From NCBI GenBank assembly GCA_900543275.1, contig UQQL01000043.1:1-17350 (forward strand): DNA of 17,350 bases. The letters are read 5' to 3'. Position 1 is the stretch's first letter. Every line of letters starts with the position of its first letter. The stretch is from an uncultured Collinsella sp. (GTDB taxonomy: Bacteria; Actinomycetota; Coriobacteriia; Coriobacteriales; Coriobacteriaceae). The notes under the pieces are model-generated. The model saw only the letters and a list, made by a program, of their open reading frames with translations, was not told the DNA's origin and did not search any database. Both the position numbers and the translations under genes were made by a program. Below are positions 7,110 to 13,711 of the stretch, piece by piece.

Positions 7110-7148
7110 GCCCGCCGGATGCCGCTATGACGCGGCAGCTCGGCGGGC
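7110..7148. repeat. long inverted repeat between lipoprotein and regulator genes
   Basis: GCCCGCCG (7110-7117) and TGCCGC (7120-7125) pair with GCGGCA (7132-7137) and CGGCGGGC (7141-7148) around TATGAC, giving 14 pairs with a small internal loop. Neither side has a T-run. It sits downstream of the lipoprotein stop and upstream of the regulator's start, so it may protect the end of the first transcript or structure the leader of the second. Confidence 0.55.
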
Positions 7149-7207
7149 GGTACTCACAATTACAACGCGCTTATTCCCCTGTTGGCGCCTTTTTAACCCC
7201 TCTAAGC

Positions 7208-8419
7208 TTAAAGAGAGAATAGGCGTGCGGTGACCGTCTCTGGTATACCCTGGCTGTTGCGCACCGTGGCGTACGTAAGGAATGAGTCCGATTTTCCCGC
7301 CGTAGCTGGATAATCGCCATACTCCAGGGCTCGGTCGGGCGACAGAAGCGAGCCGTAGGTCTTAGCCGAAGTGTCAATCAAAAAATGCGACGCCTGGACT
7401 TTAACCAGGTATTTATTTTTCCTTCCCGCAACGCACGCGAGCGGCTCACGCGAAAGGAAGAGGTACGGCCCGCCCTCGTTACCGATATAGGTGCCCATAT
7501 TGCCCAGGCTACCCACACCGTTATACGTCGCCTCAATGGAGAACACGAAGGTGTCGCCCATATACACGGCCTCGAAAGGCGAAACCGACGAAGGAAGCAC
7601 CAGCTGAGCTCGCTTCGTATTGTTGCCGTCAGTCAGGTCGATCGCCGTCATACCGTAATAGACGCCCTCATCATTGTGCACGCGGGGCGAGATGGTCAGG
7701 ATGCCGTCGCTCACACGCGGGGCGGATGCGAAGCGGCCCGTCGACTTCCAAATAGTCTCAGGCTTGGACTCGCTAGGCGACTGACGGTAGCAGTACGAAT
7801 CGTTACTCGTCTTGCTGCCGCCGGACGAGGGCATCTTATACCAGATGACCGACGACCCATACGCTGTGAAGAGCGGCGGATCGTAATTTTCGCCACCGCG
7901 ATCGAGCTCGACAGCGTTGCCGGTAAGGGAGGAGCCTGCAAGGTTTTGCGCATAGAGTTTCCAAGACGCATTGGCAAAGTTCATCTCGACCCACGCGAAC
8001 ACGCCATCACCCGCGCGAACGTCGTAAAACGCATAACCGGTTCCCTCAACGGGATCCTCGATAAGTGTGGTAAGCGAGCCATCGCCCAGGTTGAGCACAC
8101 CAAGCGTATTGGCATGCAGGGCAGAAGCAGGCGCCATCATCGCGGCAGCGTAGTCGCCATCGCAGTAGTACAGCAGCGTGCCCAGCGGCAGCGTCCACGA
8201 CGCCGCCGGCTCAAGATCGATATCAACAGCTTCGTACTCATCAGTGATCGAGACAATCTTCGAATCGTCCTTGATAACTTGCGGCTCGCCGGCGGCATCG
8301 TCGCTGGTGCCCGTTTTTTTCGAGCAACCGGCAAGCACCGTGGCAGCGCCCGCGGCAGCACCGCCGAGCACAAAGCCACGGCGCGATATTCCATTCTTGA
8401 TGTGGTCGGCGATACCCAT
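7208..8419 (-). CDS. Tat-exported lipoprotein of unknown function
   Basis: A 403-residue exported protein. The N-terminus carries a twin-arginine motif (SRRGFVLGG, 12-20), a short hydrophobic stretch, and a lipobox LAGC with lipidated Cys32. The protein should therefore fold in the cytoplasm, leave by the Tat pathway and be anchored to the outer face of the membrane. The remainder has repeated blade-like segments (for example WKLYAQNLAG, GVYYGMTAIDLTDG, VFSIEATYNG) that suggest a beta-propeller, though I see no firm repeat signature. Its ATG overlaps the stop of the upstream TSCPD gene by one base (TAATG), which fixes this start over a longer frame reaching 8473. No enzyme motif is evident. 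Confidence 0.85.
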   Translation of the reverse strand: MGIADHIKNGISRRGFVLGGAAAGAATVLAGCSKKTGTSDDAAGEPQVIKDDSKIVSITDEYEAVDIDLEPAASWTLPLGTLLYYCDGDYAAAMMAPASALHANTLGVLNLGDGSLTTLIEDPVEGTGYAFYDVRAGDGVFAWVEMNFANASWKLYAQNLAGSSLTGNAVELDRGGENYDPPLFTAYGSSVIWYKMPSSGGSKTSNDSYCYRQSPSESKPETIWKSTGRFASAPRVSDGILTISPRVHNDEGVYYGMTAIDLTDGNNTKRAQLVLPSSVSPFEAVYMGDTFVFSIEATYNGVGSLGNMGTYIGNEGGPYLFLSREPLACVAGRKNKYLVKVQASHFLIDTSAKTYGSLLSPDRALEYGDYPATAGKSDSFLTYATVRNSQGIPETVTARLFSL

Positions 8420-8682
8420 TAGGCGATCTCGGCGCGAGCGGCCTCGATAGCGCGCGTAAGCTGATCGGCGCAAGAGGTCTTTTTCATACCGCAGGTATTA
8501 CCGGCGAGAACCTCGATTACGCGATCGGCAGGAGCACCCTCGACTAACTTGGAGATTGCCTTGAGATTGCCGTCACAGCCGCCGGTAAACTCAACGCCCA
8601 GCACCTTGCTGCCATCGTCAGAGAGATTGAGGTGAATATTGCGAGAGCATACACCCTGCGGCTTGTAGTCAAAACTAATCAT
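8419..8682 (-). CDS. TSCPD domain protein (TIGR03905-like)
   Basis: An 87-residue protein matching the small TSCPD-domain family (TIGR03905 type), which resembles the C-terminal zinc-binding module of B12-dependent ribonucleotide reductases. Conserved marks are GVCSRNIHL near residue 12, FTGGCDGNL around 32-40 and NTCGMKKTSCADQL near the C-terminus. The Cys pattern suggests metal binding; the usual TSCPDQ reads TSCADQ here. No biochemical role is established for free-standing members. GAGAGGGG precedes the ATG. Translation is coupled by a one-base overlap to the Tat lipoprotein that follows. Confidence 0.9.
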   Translation of the reverse strand: MISFDYKPQGVCSRNIHLNLSDDGSKVLGVEFTGGCDGNLKAISKLVEGAPADRVIEVLAGNTCGMKKTSCADQLTRAIEAARAEIA

Positions 8683-8717
8683 TGAGATCCCCTCTCAGAA
8701 AGAAATTTCAGACGTCT

Positions 8718-8723
8718 ATTATC
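8718..8723 (-). promoter_or_regulatory. candidate -10 box of the TSCPD-lipoprotein unit
   Basis: The minus strand reads GATAAT in GGGGATAATAG, 35 bases before the TSCPD start codon. I found no good -35 at normal spacing, so this is weak. Confidence 0.25.
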
Positions 8724-8795
8724 CCCGCCTGGGCCGACTTATTATCGCAAGCACCGATTCAACATCCTACGATGCATGGACTCGCGGGGGCAAGA

Positions 8796-10595
8796 TTAGC
8801 AGTCCGCACCCTGTGCGTGGACCGTGCGCTTCTCCCGATACATATTGTGGTCGGCGACACGATATACATCGGCCAGCGTATTTCCAGCCGTCTCGACGGT
8901 CGCCACGCCAATCGATGCGCTGACCGTCAGGGCCTCATCGCTTACCGCGGCAAGACCGAGACGAAGATCCTGTTCCAGCCCGAGCGCAGACTCGTTGTCA
9001 GTATGGGGGCAAACCAGCAAAAACTCGTCGCCGCCAAGGCGCATCGGCAGATAATCCGCACCAGCCACCCGCCGCAGCACGGACGCCGTCCGTCGCAGCA
9101 GTTCATCCCCCATCTCGTGACCATAGATGTCGTTGGTCCGCTTGAGATAATTGCAGTCCAACATAATCACGCTCACGGGCAAATCCTCGTTTACCAGGCT
9201 ATCTCCGCGCGATTCAAGATAGTTGCGGTTGCGAAGCCCCGTCAGTTTGTCTTGATATGACAGCTCCTCGGCATGCTTGACCATCGATATGTTGTGCGTC
9301 GCCACGACGACCGACTCCAGCCGGCCTTGCTCATCGCGATGCTGGGGGACAACCTGTAGCGAGTACCAAGCGCCTCGACAATCTCGCACCTCGGCAGCCA
9401 AGTACGGTACGCCCTCCATACGTTCACGAAGCGAACTTACATCTACGAGGCCCACAACCGCTTCGCGGCTTTCGGGGCTCACGATATCCCGGCAGACCGT
9501 GTCCATAAAGTCATATGCCTCGCTGTGCTCGGCAAATATTTTCGCTATCGCCGGCGACATATTGATCCCCTCGATCTCGAGGGTGTCGAGATGCAAAAGG
9601 AAGGTCGAATCGTAGATGGCGCTTATGGCATTGATAATGCCGAGCTGTTTATCCTTTTCGACCAAATTGCGGTGGTCAACGATATTTCGAGCCAACAGCA
9701 CCACGACCCAAAACGCAAGACACACCAAGACGCCGACGGCGACAAATGAAATCCTGTCAGACATGACCTCAGATTTGGGATATAGCGCAAACAGGCGGTA
9801 GTCCTTATATGCCGCACGCACGGCATACCATTCGTCTCCTCGATATTCGATGCGCGTCAGGCCGTCGTCTTTCCACTCAACTCCTACGCTGGTGAGGAGT
9901 CGGGCGAGCGACACGTCAGCATCGGCACTGTTGGATGAGACAATCTCCGCATCCTCCATAACAAGCACCGTGGGACCCTGGTGGAAGGTACTGTTCGAAA
10001 GCACGTCGGCTATGGCATATGAATAGTCGTCCGCCGTATCGGAAACAAGTGAGCGGTATGCCAGGGCAACGCCGTCGCCATACGGAACAGCACAGACGGC
10101 AAAAACGACACCACGGCGCTCATCGACAGTTGAGTAGGTCACTTTGGAACCTTGATACATCGATGCGACCGGCGAACAGGCCAACTCATCTCGCCACAAC
10201 ATGAGCGGATCGCGACCATCGATGTCGTAGTGGGCAGCCATATGGCCATCGGAGTCCATGACCATCAGCCCCGAAAGGTTCTCGGCATGGACAAATTGCT
10301 CGATAAGATCGTCGTTAACCTCAACGCGATCAGAGGACAGGAACGTCGCAAACGATTCGACCGCGGCGAGCAAATCGTGCGTCGCCTCGGTTTTTCTCCC
10401 CTGTTCGTAGCGGTCATATTTTTCGCAAGCGTTCTCCAAAAACACCATGGTTTCTTGGCCAAACCCAAGCGTTTTTTCGAGGCAGCGATGGGTTCCAACC
10501 GTATACAACAGGCCTAACAAGACGGCGCTGACAATAACGCTGGCAGCTATGACGTTCAGAGTCTTTCGACTCAAGCGGTGCTCATCAGTTGTCAT
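8796..10595 (-). CDS. membrane sensor with GGDEF (diguanylate cyclase) domain
   Basis: A 599-residue signalling protein. TM1 lies at about 13-33, an extracytoplasmic sensor region (Cache/PAS-like by layout) at about 34-280, and TM2 at about 281-304. A PAS-like cytoplasmic segment spans about 320-437. The GGDEF domain starts at YQDKLTGLRNRNYL (447-460) and has the intact active site LGGDEF (520-525). It should make the second messenger c-di-GMP from GTP. The RxxD inhibitory site usually found five residues before GGDEF is not there (ADYLPMRL precedes it), so product inhibition may be absent. The ATG overlaps the stop of the upstream binding-protein gene by 4 bases (ATGA), so the two are made together. 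Confidence 0.94.
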   Translation of the reverse strand: MTTDEHRLSRKTLNVIAASVIVSAVLLGLLYTVGTHRCLEKTLGFGQETMVFLENACEKYDRYEQGRKTEATHDLLAAVESFATFLSSDRVEVNDDLIEQFVHAENLSGLMVMDSDGHMAAHYDIDGRDPLMLWRDELACSPVASMYQGSKVTYSTVDERRGVVFAVCAVPYGDGVALAYRSLVSDTADDYSYAIADVLSNSTFHQGPTVLVMEDAEIVSSNSADADVSLARLLTSVGVEWKDDGLTRIEYRGDEWYAVRAAYKDYRLFALYPKSEVMSDRISFVAVGVLVCLAFWVVVLLARNIVDHRNLVEKDKQLGIINAISAIYDSTFLLHLDTLEIEGINMSPAIAKIFAEHSEAYDFMDTVCRDIVSPESREAVVGLVDVSSLRERMEGVPYLAAEVRDCRGAWYSLQVVPQHRDEQGRLESVVVATHNISMVKHAEELSYQDKLTGLRNRNYLESRGDSLVNEDLPVSVIMLDCNYLKRTNDIYGHEMGDELLRRTASVLRRVAGADYLPMRLGGDEFLLVCPHTDNESALGLEQDLRLGLAAVSDEALTVSASIGVATVETAGNTLADVYRVADHNMYREKRTVHAQGADC

Positions 10596-11428
10596 GAATT
10601 TCCTCCTTGCCCGCCCGTCGTCGCTCCTGTCTTGTAATTGCCCACAATACGGTCAATCGTGCCATCTCGATCCATGTCGAACAGCGCGGTATTGAGATCC
10701 TTTACGACCGATCCTTCATAGCTGTCATCAAACGCGACGCCCAGGTCAACCGTCATAACATTGTCGGCAAACACACGGTAAACGCCGGGATACTGAGCAA
10801 CGAGTCGGTCAAGCGACTGGACATCCGCCATCCAGCAGTCAACGTACCCTTTGACTAGAGCGGCTTTGCAGAGTTCGGCAGAGCCATATGATTTGATTTG
10901 AACGTCCGACGAGACCCCCAGATCCCCCGCAAGCAATCGGCGTTCACTCACCGAACCCGCAATCACCGCAATGGTCTTACTTCCATCGAGATGTGCCAAG
11001 GACTTGATGCCACTCGTTTTCTTGGCGGCAACCGAGACCGTCACGGTTAGATACGGCTCGGTCCAGTAATACTTATCCTCGCGATAACAGGGAGAATAGT
11101 CACACCACAGGCAATCGATATCACCGTTTTTGAGCAGCCGGTCGCGATCGTTCCAGTCAATATCGACAAACTGTGGCTTGAGCCCCGCACGCTTGCAGGC
11201 CTCGCGGGCGATGTCGATATCGATACCGGCGTAATCGCCCGTGGTATCGACATACACATAGGGGTCGTTATCCGTAACGCCGATTTTGAGCACCGGGAGA
11301 TCTCTATCGGCTTCATTCGAGGAGGAAGAACTGCTTCGAACGGTATACGTCAGGGAGCCCGCACAGACGGCAACAAGGAGTATGAGCGTAAACGAGACGA
11401 TGGTGGCCCGCTTGATGCGTCTGGGCAC
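10592..11428 (-). CDS. periplasmic solute-binding protein, family 3 type, membrane-anchored
   Basis: A 278-residue protein of the bacterial extracellular solute-binding family 3 (amino-acid-binding type). A hydrophobic N-terminal segment (about residues 8-28) anchors or exports it, followed by a Ser-rich linker (SSSSSS). The binding fold shows LKIGVTDNDPYVYVD, GIDIDIAREACKRAGL, and DIDCLWCDYSPCYREDKYYW followed by TEPYL. The latter is the typical site where the usual TITPER-like segment contacts ligand. No ABC permease or ATPase genes are nearby, and the gene overlaps a GGDEF gene, so sensing rather than uptake is likely. I chose the GTG at 11428, with AAAGGGGG just upstream. ATG 11464 is the alternative. 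Longer frames reaching TTG 11548 cross the purB terminator. Confidence 0.85.
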   Translation of the reverse strand: MPRRIKRATIVSFTLILLVAVCAGSLTYTVRSSSSSSNEADRDLPVLKIGVTDNDPYVYVDTTGDYAGIDIDIAREACKRAGLKPQFVDIDWNDRDRLLKNGDIDCLWCDYSPCYREDKYYWTEPYLTVTVSVAAKKTSGIKSLAHLDGSKTIAVIAGSVSERRLLAGDLGVSSDVQIKSYGSAELCKAALVKGYVDCWMADVQSLDRLVAQYPGVYRVFADNVMTVDLGVAFDDSYEGSVVKDLNTALFDMDRDGTIDRIVGNYKTGATTGGQGGNS

Positions 11429-11492
11429 GTGCCCCCTTTCATCGAAACAGCAGTCGGAGTTCATTTTATTACCCGGGCGCATATGCGACAGT

Positions 11493-11525
11493 AAAAAAGC
11501 GCCTCGCCCAAGACGGGCAAGGCGC
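11493..11525 (-). terminator. terminator of purB
   Basis: On the minus strand GCGCCTTGCCC pairs with GGGCGAGGCGC around GTCTT (11 pairs, one T-G), followed by TTTTTT. It lies 43 bases after the purB stop and upstream of the binding-protein start, so purB and the signalling pair are separate transcripts. Confidence 0.85.
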
Positions 11526-11568
11526 CAAAGGTTGAAATGCATCCGCAAGCGGTCGAATTAGGTTAACC

Positions 11569-12915
11569 CTACTCGAAGCTCAGCTGCTCCAGGCGATCGA
11601 AGACCGTATCGATGCGGGTGAGGAAGTCCCACGGATCAAAAATCTCGTCGAGCTTCTCCTGGCTGACGGTGCAGCGCGGATCGGCCTCGAGACGCTCCTT
11701 AAAGGTGGGGCCAGAGACACAATCCTGCACCTCGTGCCAGGTGGCCATGGCGTTCTCCTGCACAATGGCGTACGCATCCTCGCGGGTGATACCCGTATCG
11801 ACGAGGGCAAGCAGGACCTTGGAGGAGAAGATGAGGCCGCGGGTCTTGTTGAGATTGGCCATCATGCGGGCCGGATACAGCTGCAGGCCGTCGATAACGC
11901 GAATGAGGCACTGGAACATATGGTCAAGCGCGATGAAGCTATCGGCCTGGGCGACACGCTCGGCGGAAGAGTGCGAAATGTCGCGCTCGTGCCACAGGGC
12001 GACGTTGTCGAAGGCGACCTGGGCGTTGGACTTCACGACGCGCGACAGACCGCAGACCTTCTCCATGGTGATGGGGTTGCGCTTGTGCGGCATGGCGGAG
12101 CTGCCCTTTTGGCCCTTGCGGAAGGGCTCCTCGGCCTCGAGTGTATCGGTCTTCTGCAGGTTGCGGACCTCGGTCGCGATGCGCTCGCAGGTGGCCGCTG
12201 TAGTGGCAAGCACGCCGGCAAGATAGGCGTGGTGATCGCGGCTGATGACCTGCGTGGACAGCGGGTCGTGAACCAGACCCAGGTGCTCACAGACGTACTC
12301 CTCGACGAACGGCTCGATGGAGCTGTAGGTGCCGACGGCACCGGAGATGGCACCGAAGGCAACGTTCTTGCGAGCATCCTCAAGACGATCAAGGTCGCGC
12401 TTGAGTTCCCATGCCCAAGAGCCAAACTTCATGCCGAAGGTCATCGGCTCGGCGTGGATGCCATGAGTGCGGCCGGCACAGAGCGTGTTGCGCTCCTCAA
12501 AGGCGCGACGCTTGCAAATCTCGCCGAGCTTCTTGACGTCCTCGATGATCAGGTCGCAGGCCTGGGTGAGCTGGTAGCACAGAGCCGTGTCGCCCAGATC
12601 GGAGCTGGTCATGCCATAGTGAACCCAGCGGCTGGGCTTGGGGTCGCCCTCGGGAACATCGGCATCGATGTACTCCTTCATGTTGGTCAGGAAGGCGATG
12701 ACGTCGTGGCGCGTGACCTCCTCGATCTCGTCGACCTTTGCCTTCTCAAAGTTGGCATGGTCGCGGATCCACTGGGCTTCGTCTTTAGAAATGCCGATCT
12801 TGCCGAGCTCCGCCTGGGCCTCGCAGGCCAGAACCTCGATCTCCTGCCATATGGCATACTTGTTCTCGAGGGAGAAGATATGTCCCATCTCCGGGCGGGT
12901 ATAGCGATCGATCAT
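11569..12915 (-). CDS. purB: adenylosuccinate lyase
   Basis: Splits SAICAR to AICAR plus fumarate, and adenylosuccinate to AMP plus fumarate, so it acts twice in purine synthesis. A 448-residue member of the fumarase/aspartase superfamily. Numbered from the chosen start, the marks are TRHDVIAF (68-75), TSSDLGDT (103-110), GRTHGIHAEP (149-158) with the catalytic His region, and the flexible signature loop GSSAMPHKRNP (271-281). The ATG at 12915 has AAGGAG five bases before it; a 14-codon upstream extension to 12957 lacks such a site. A candidate -10 lies at 12960-12965 and a strong terminator follows at 11493-11525, so it is probably a single-gene unit. Confidence 0.97.
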   Translation of the reverse strand: MIDRYTRPEMGHIFSLENKYAIWQEIEVLACEAQAELGKIGISKDEAQWIRDHANFEKAKVDEIEEVTRHDVIAFLTNMKEYIDADVPEGDPKPSRWVHYGMTSSDLGDTALCYQLTQACDLIIEDVKKLGEICKRRAFEERNTLCAGRTHGIHAEPMTFGMKFGSWAWELKRDLDRLEDARKNVAFGAISGAVGTYSSIEPFVEEYVCEHLGLVHDPLSTQVISRDHHAYLAGVLATTAATCERIATEVRNLQKTDTLEAEEPFRKGQKGSSAMPHKRNPITMEKVCGLSRVVKSNAQVAFDNVALWHERDISHSSAERVAQADSFIALDHMFQCLIRVIDGLQLYPARMMANLNKTRGLIFSSKVLLALVDTGITREDAYAIVQENAMATWHEVQDCVSGPTFKERLEADPRCTVSQEKLDEIFDPWDFLTRIDTVFDRLEQLSFE

Positions 12916-12959
12916 AGCGGCTCCTTTTTGGTTATTGGCACGTTGGTCGTAACTCAACC

Positions 12960-12965
12960 ATTGTA
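12960..12965 (-). promoter_or_regulatory. candidate -10 box of purB
   Basis: The minus strand reads TACAAT in CGGTACAATGG, the same box and similar flank as in the tRNA-Lys promoter (CGTGGTACAATGCC). It lies 44 bases before the purB ATG. No clear -35 is visible. Confidence 0.4.
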
Positions 12966-13017
12966 CCGTGCGCGGGTGCGAGTATGGGCAGCAGGCATTA
13001 ACCTAACATTTTGGAAT

Positions 13018-13069
13018 TGGAGCGGGCAACGGGACGTCCGCGCATTTGCTTCGCAAATCCGCACCGGCT
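13018..13069 (-). repeat. tRNA-Gly 3'-end copy 1 plus hairpin
   Basis: The first 18 bases (13018-13035) are identical to the 3' end of the intact tRNA-Gly (T-stem 3' strand, acceptor, CCA). They are followed by GTCCGCG, the hairpin ATTTGC-TTC-GCAAAT (13044-13058) and CCGGCT. The 52-base unit recurs at 13149-13200 with two base differences. Confidence 0.85.
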
Positions 13070-13148
13070 GCGGTCGATCTCCTCGGATTCACGGAGACGA
13101 TGGGGAAGACTTTGTTGAATTGGCCGCCCCAAAGTCTCCCGCGCTCGA

Positions 13149-13200
13149 TGGAGCGGGCAACGGGACGTCCGCGTATTTGCTTCGCAAATCCGTACCGGCT
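13149..13200 (-). repeat. tRNA-Gly 3'-end copy 2 plus hairpin
   Basis: A direct repeat of 13018-13069, offset 131 bases, with two substitutions. It again begins with 18 bases identical to the tRNA-Gly 3' end including CCA, and carries the same ATTTGC-TTC-GCAAAT hairpin (13175-13189). The 79 bases between the two copies contain no gene that I can see. Confidence 0.85.
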
Positions 13201-13202
13201 TC

Positions 13203-13250
13203 AGGCGCCTGCCGGCGCCTTCGCCTGCTCGCTACAAACGCTTCGCGTTT
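13203..13250. repeat. string of short GC-rich hairpins
   Basis: AGGCGCC-TGCC-GGCGCCT at 13203-13220 and AAACGC-TTC-GCGTTT at 13236-13250. The second matches the AAACGC/GCGTTT hairpin at 1608-1623 near tRNA-Lys, and in both places a T-arm-like sequence begins 19-20 bases later. Confidence 0.65.
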
Positions 13251-13270
13251 GTTTTACGCTCGCACCCTGG

Positions 13271-13285
13271 CGGGTTCGAGTCCCG
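13271..13285. repeat. inverted tRNA T-arm-like sequence
   Basis: CGGGTTCGAGTCCCG on the plus strand is the same as the T-arm of the intact tRNA-Gly, which is on the minus strand, so it lies inverted to it. It is followed by GCGCTTTATTG and the A-run of the terminator. No 5' tRNA half precedes it. Confidence 0.6.
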
Positions 13286-13296
13286 GCGCTTTATTG

Positions 13297-13331
13297 AAAA
13301 AAGCACGGCACCGGAACGGTGTCGTGCTTTT
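13297..13331. terminator. terminator behind tRNA-Gly
   Basis: AAAAGCACG and CACCG pair with CGGTG and CGTGCTTTT around a GAA loop, with one mismatched position. The minus strand ends in TTTTTTC and the plus strand in CTTTTAC, so it could work both ways. It begins about 9 bases after the tRNA CCA. Confidence 0.8.
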
Positions 13332-13339
13332 ACTTTTTC

Positions 13340-13414
13340 TGGAGCGGGCAACGGGACTCGAACCCGCGAGTGTCAGCTTGGGAAGCTGATGCCTTACCAC
13401 TTGGCGATGCCCGC
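13340..13414 (-). tRNA. tRNA-Gly (anticodon CCC)
   Basis: A 75-base cloverleaf with CCA encoded at 13340-13342. The acceptor GCGGGCA pairs with TGCCCGC (as TTGCCCGC). The D-loop contains AAGTGGTAA, the anticodon loop TTCCCAA gives CCC, and the T-arm CGGG-TTCGAGT-CCCG is intact. It reads GGG glycine codons. Confidence 0.96.
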
Positions 13415-13427
13415 TTGTGTGTTGGCT

Positions 13428-13457
13428 AGTATAACGCGGTTGTCTTGTTCGATACAA
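13428..13457 (-). promoter_or_regulatory. promoter of tRNA-Gly
   Basis: The minus strand reads TTGTAT (13457-13452), an 18-base spacer and TATACT (13433-13428). The -10 lies 13 bases before the mature tRNA 5' end. Confidence 0.55.
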
Positions 13458-13711
13458 GGGTGGCGATGCTTGTTTTAGCTGTGGAGATTCGTTTGAAAAT
13501 CGCATCAATTGTGGAGACGAGGACCTTTGGCCTCCTGTTCTCCTTATCTTCTACCTGCGCTTTTGCCTGATTGTTGTATTTGAGCTCAATTTGTCAGGAA
13601 TTGGGCAAGCTTTTGGTCAGGCTCCGGTACTTACCCGCATGAACCTCGGGGGTAGCCTCATCCTACGCGTCGCAACCTCCCCATGCGGCGCACGAGGGAT
13701 AAGGAGCAGCC
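13458..13711 (+). other. leader region of the adhesin gene
   Basis: No gene is seen here. It must hold the adhesin promoter, but I found no strong -35/-10 pair on the plus strand. CCGCATG (13635-13641) and CATGCGG (13682-13688) could close a 54-base structure shortly before the ribosome site AAGGAG. I do not recognise it as a known riboswitch. Confidence 0.35.

Noticed and set aside
7385..8422. A 345-codon plus-strand open frame
   Set aside because: Antisense to the Tat lipoprotein; no family features, while the other strand has a signal peptide, lipobox and coupled start.
13018..13200. CRISPR array
   Set aside because: Only two repeat units exist, they begin with a tRNA tail, spacing is a single 79-base gap, and no cas genes are near.
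11734..13389. A 551-codon plus-strand open frame
   Set aside because: It runs antisense through purB and then into the tRNA-Gly repeat region; purB motifs on the other strand are complete.
13458..13711. c-di-GMP riboswitch in front of the adhesin
   Set aside because: Tempting because a GGDEF gene is nearby, but the conserved cores of the known c-di-GMP classes are not recognisable in this leader.
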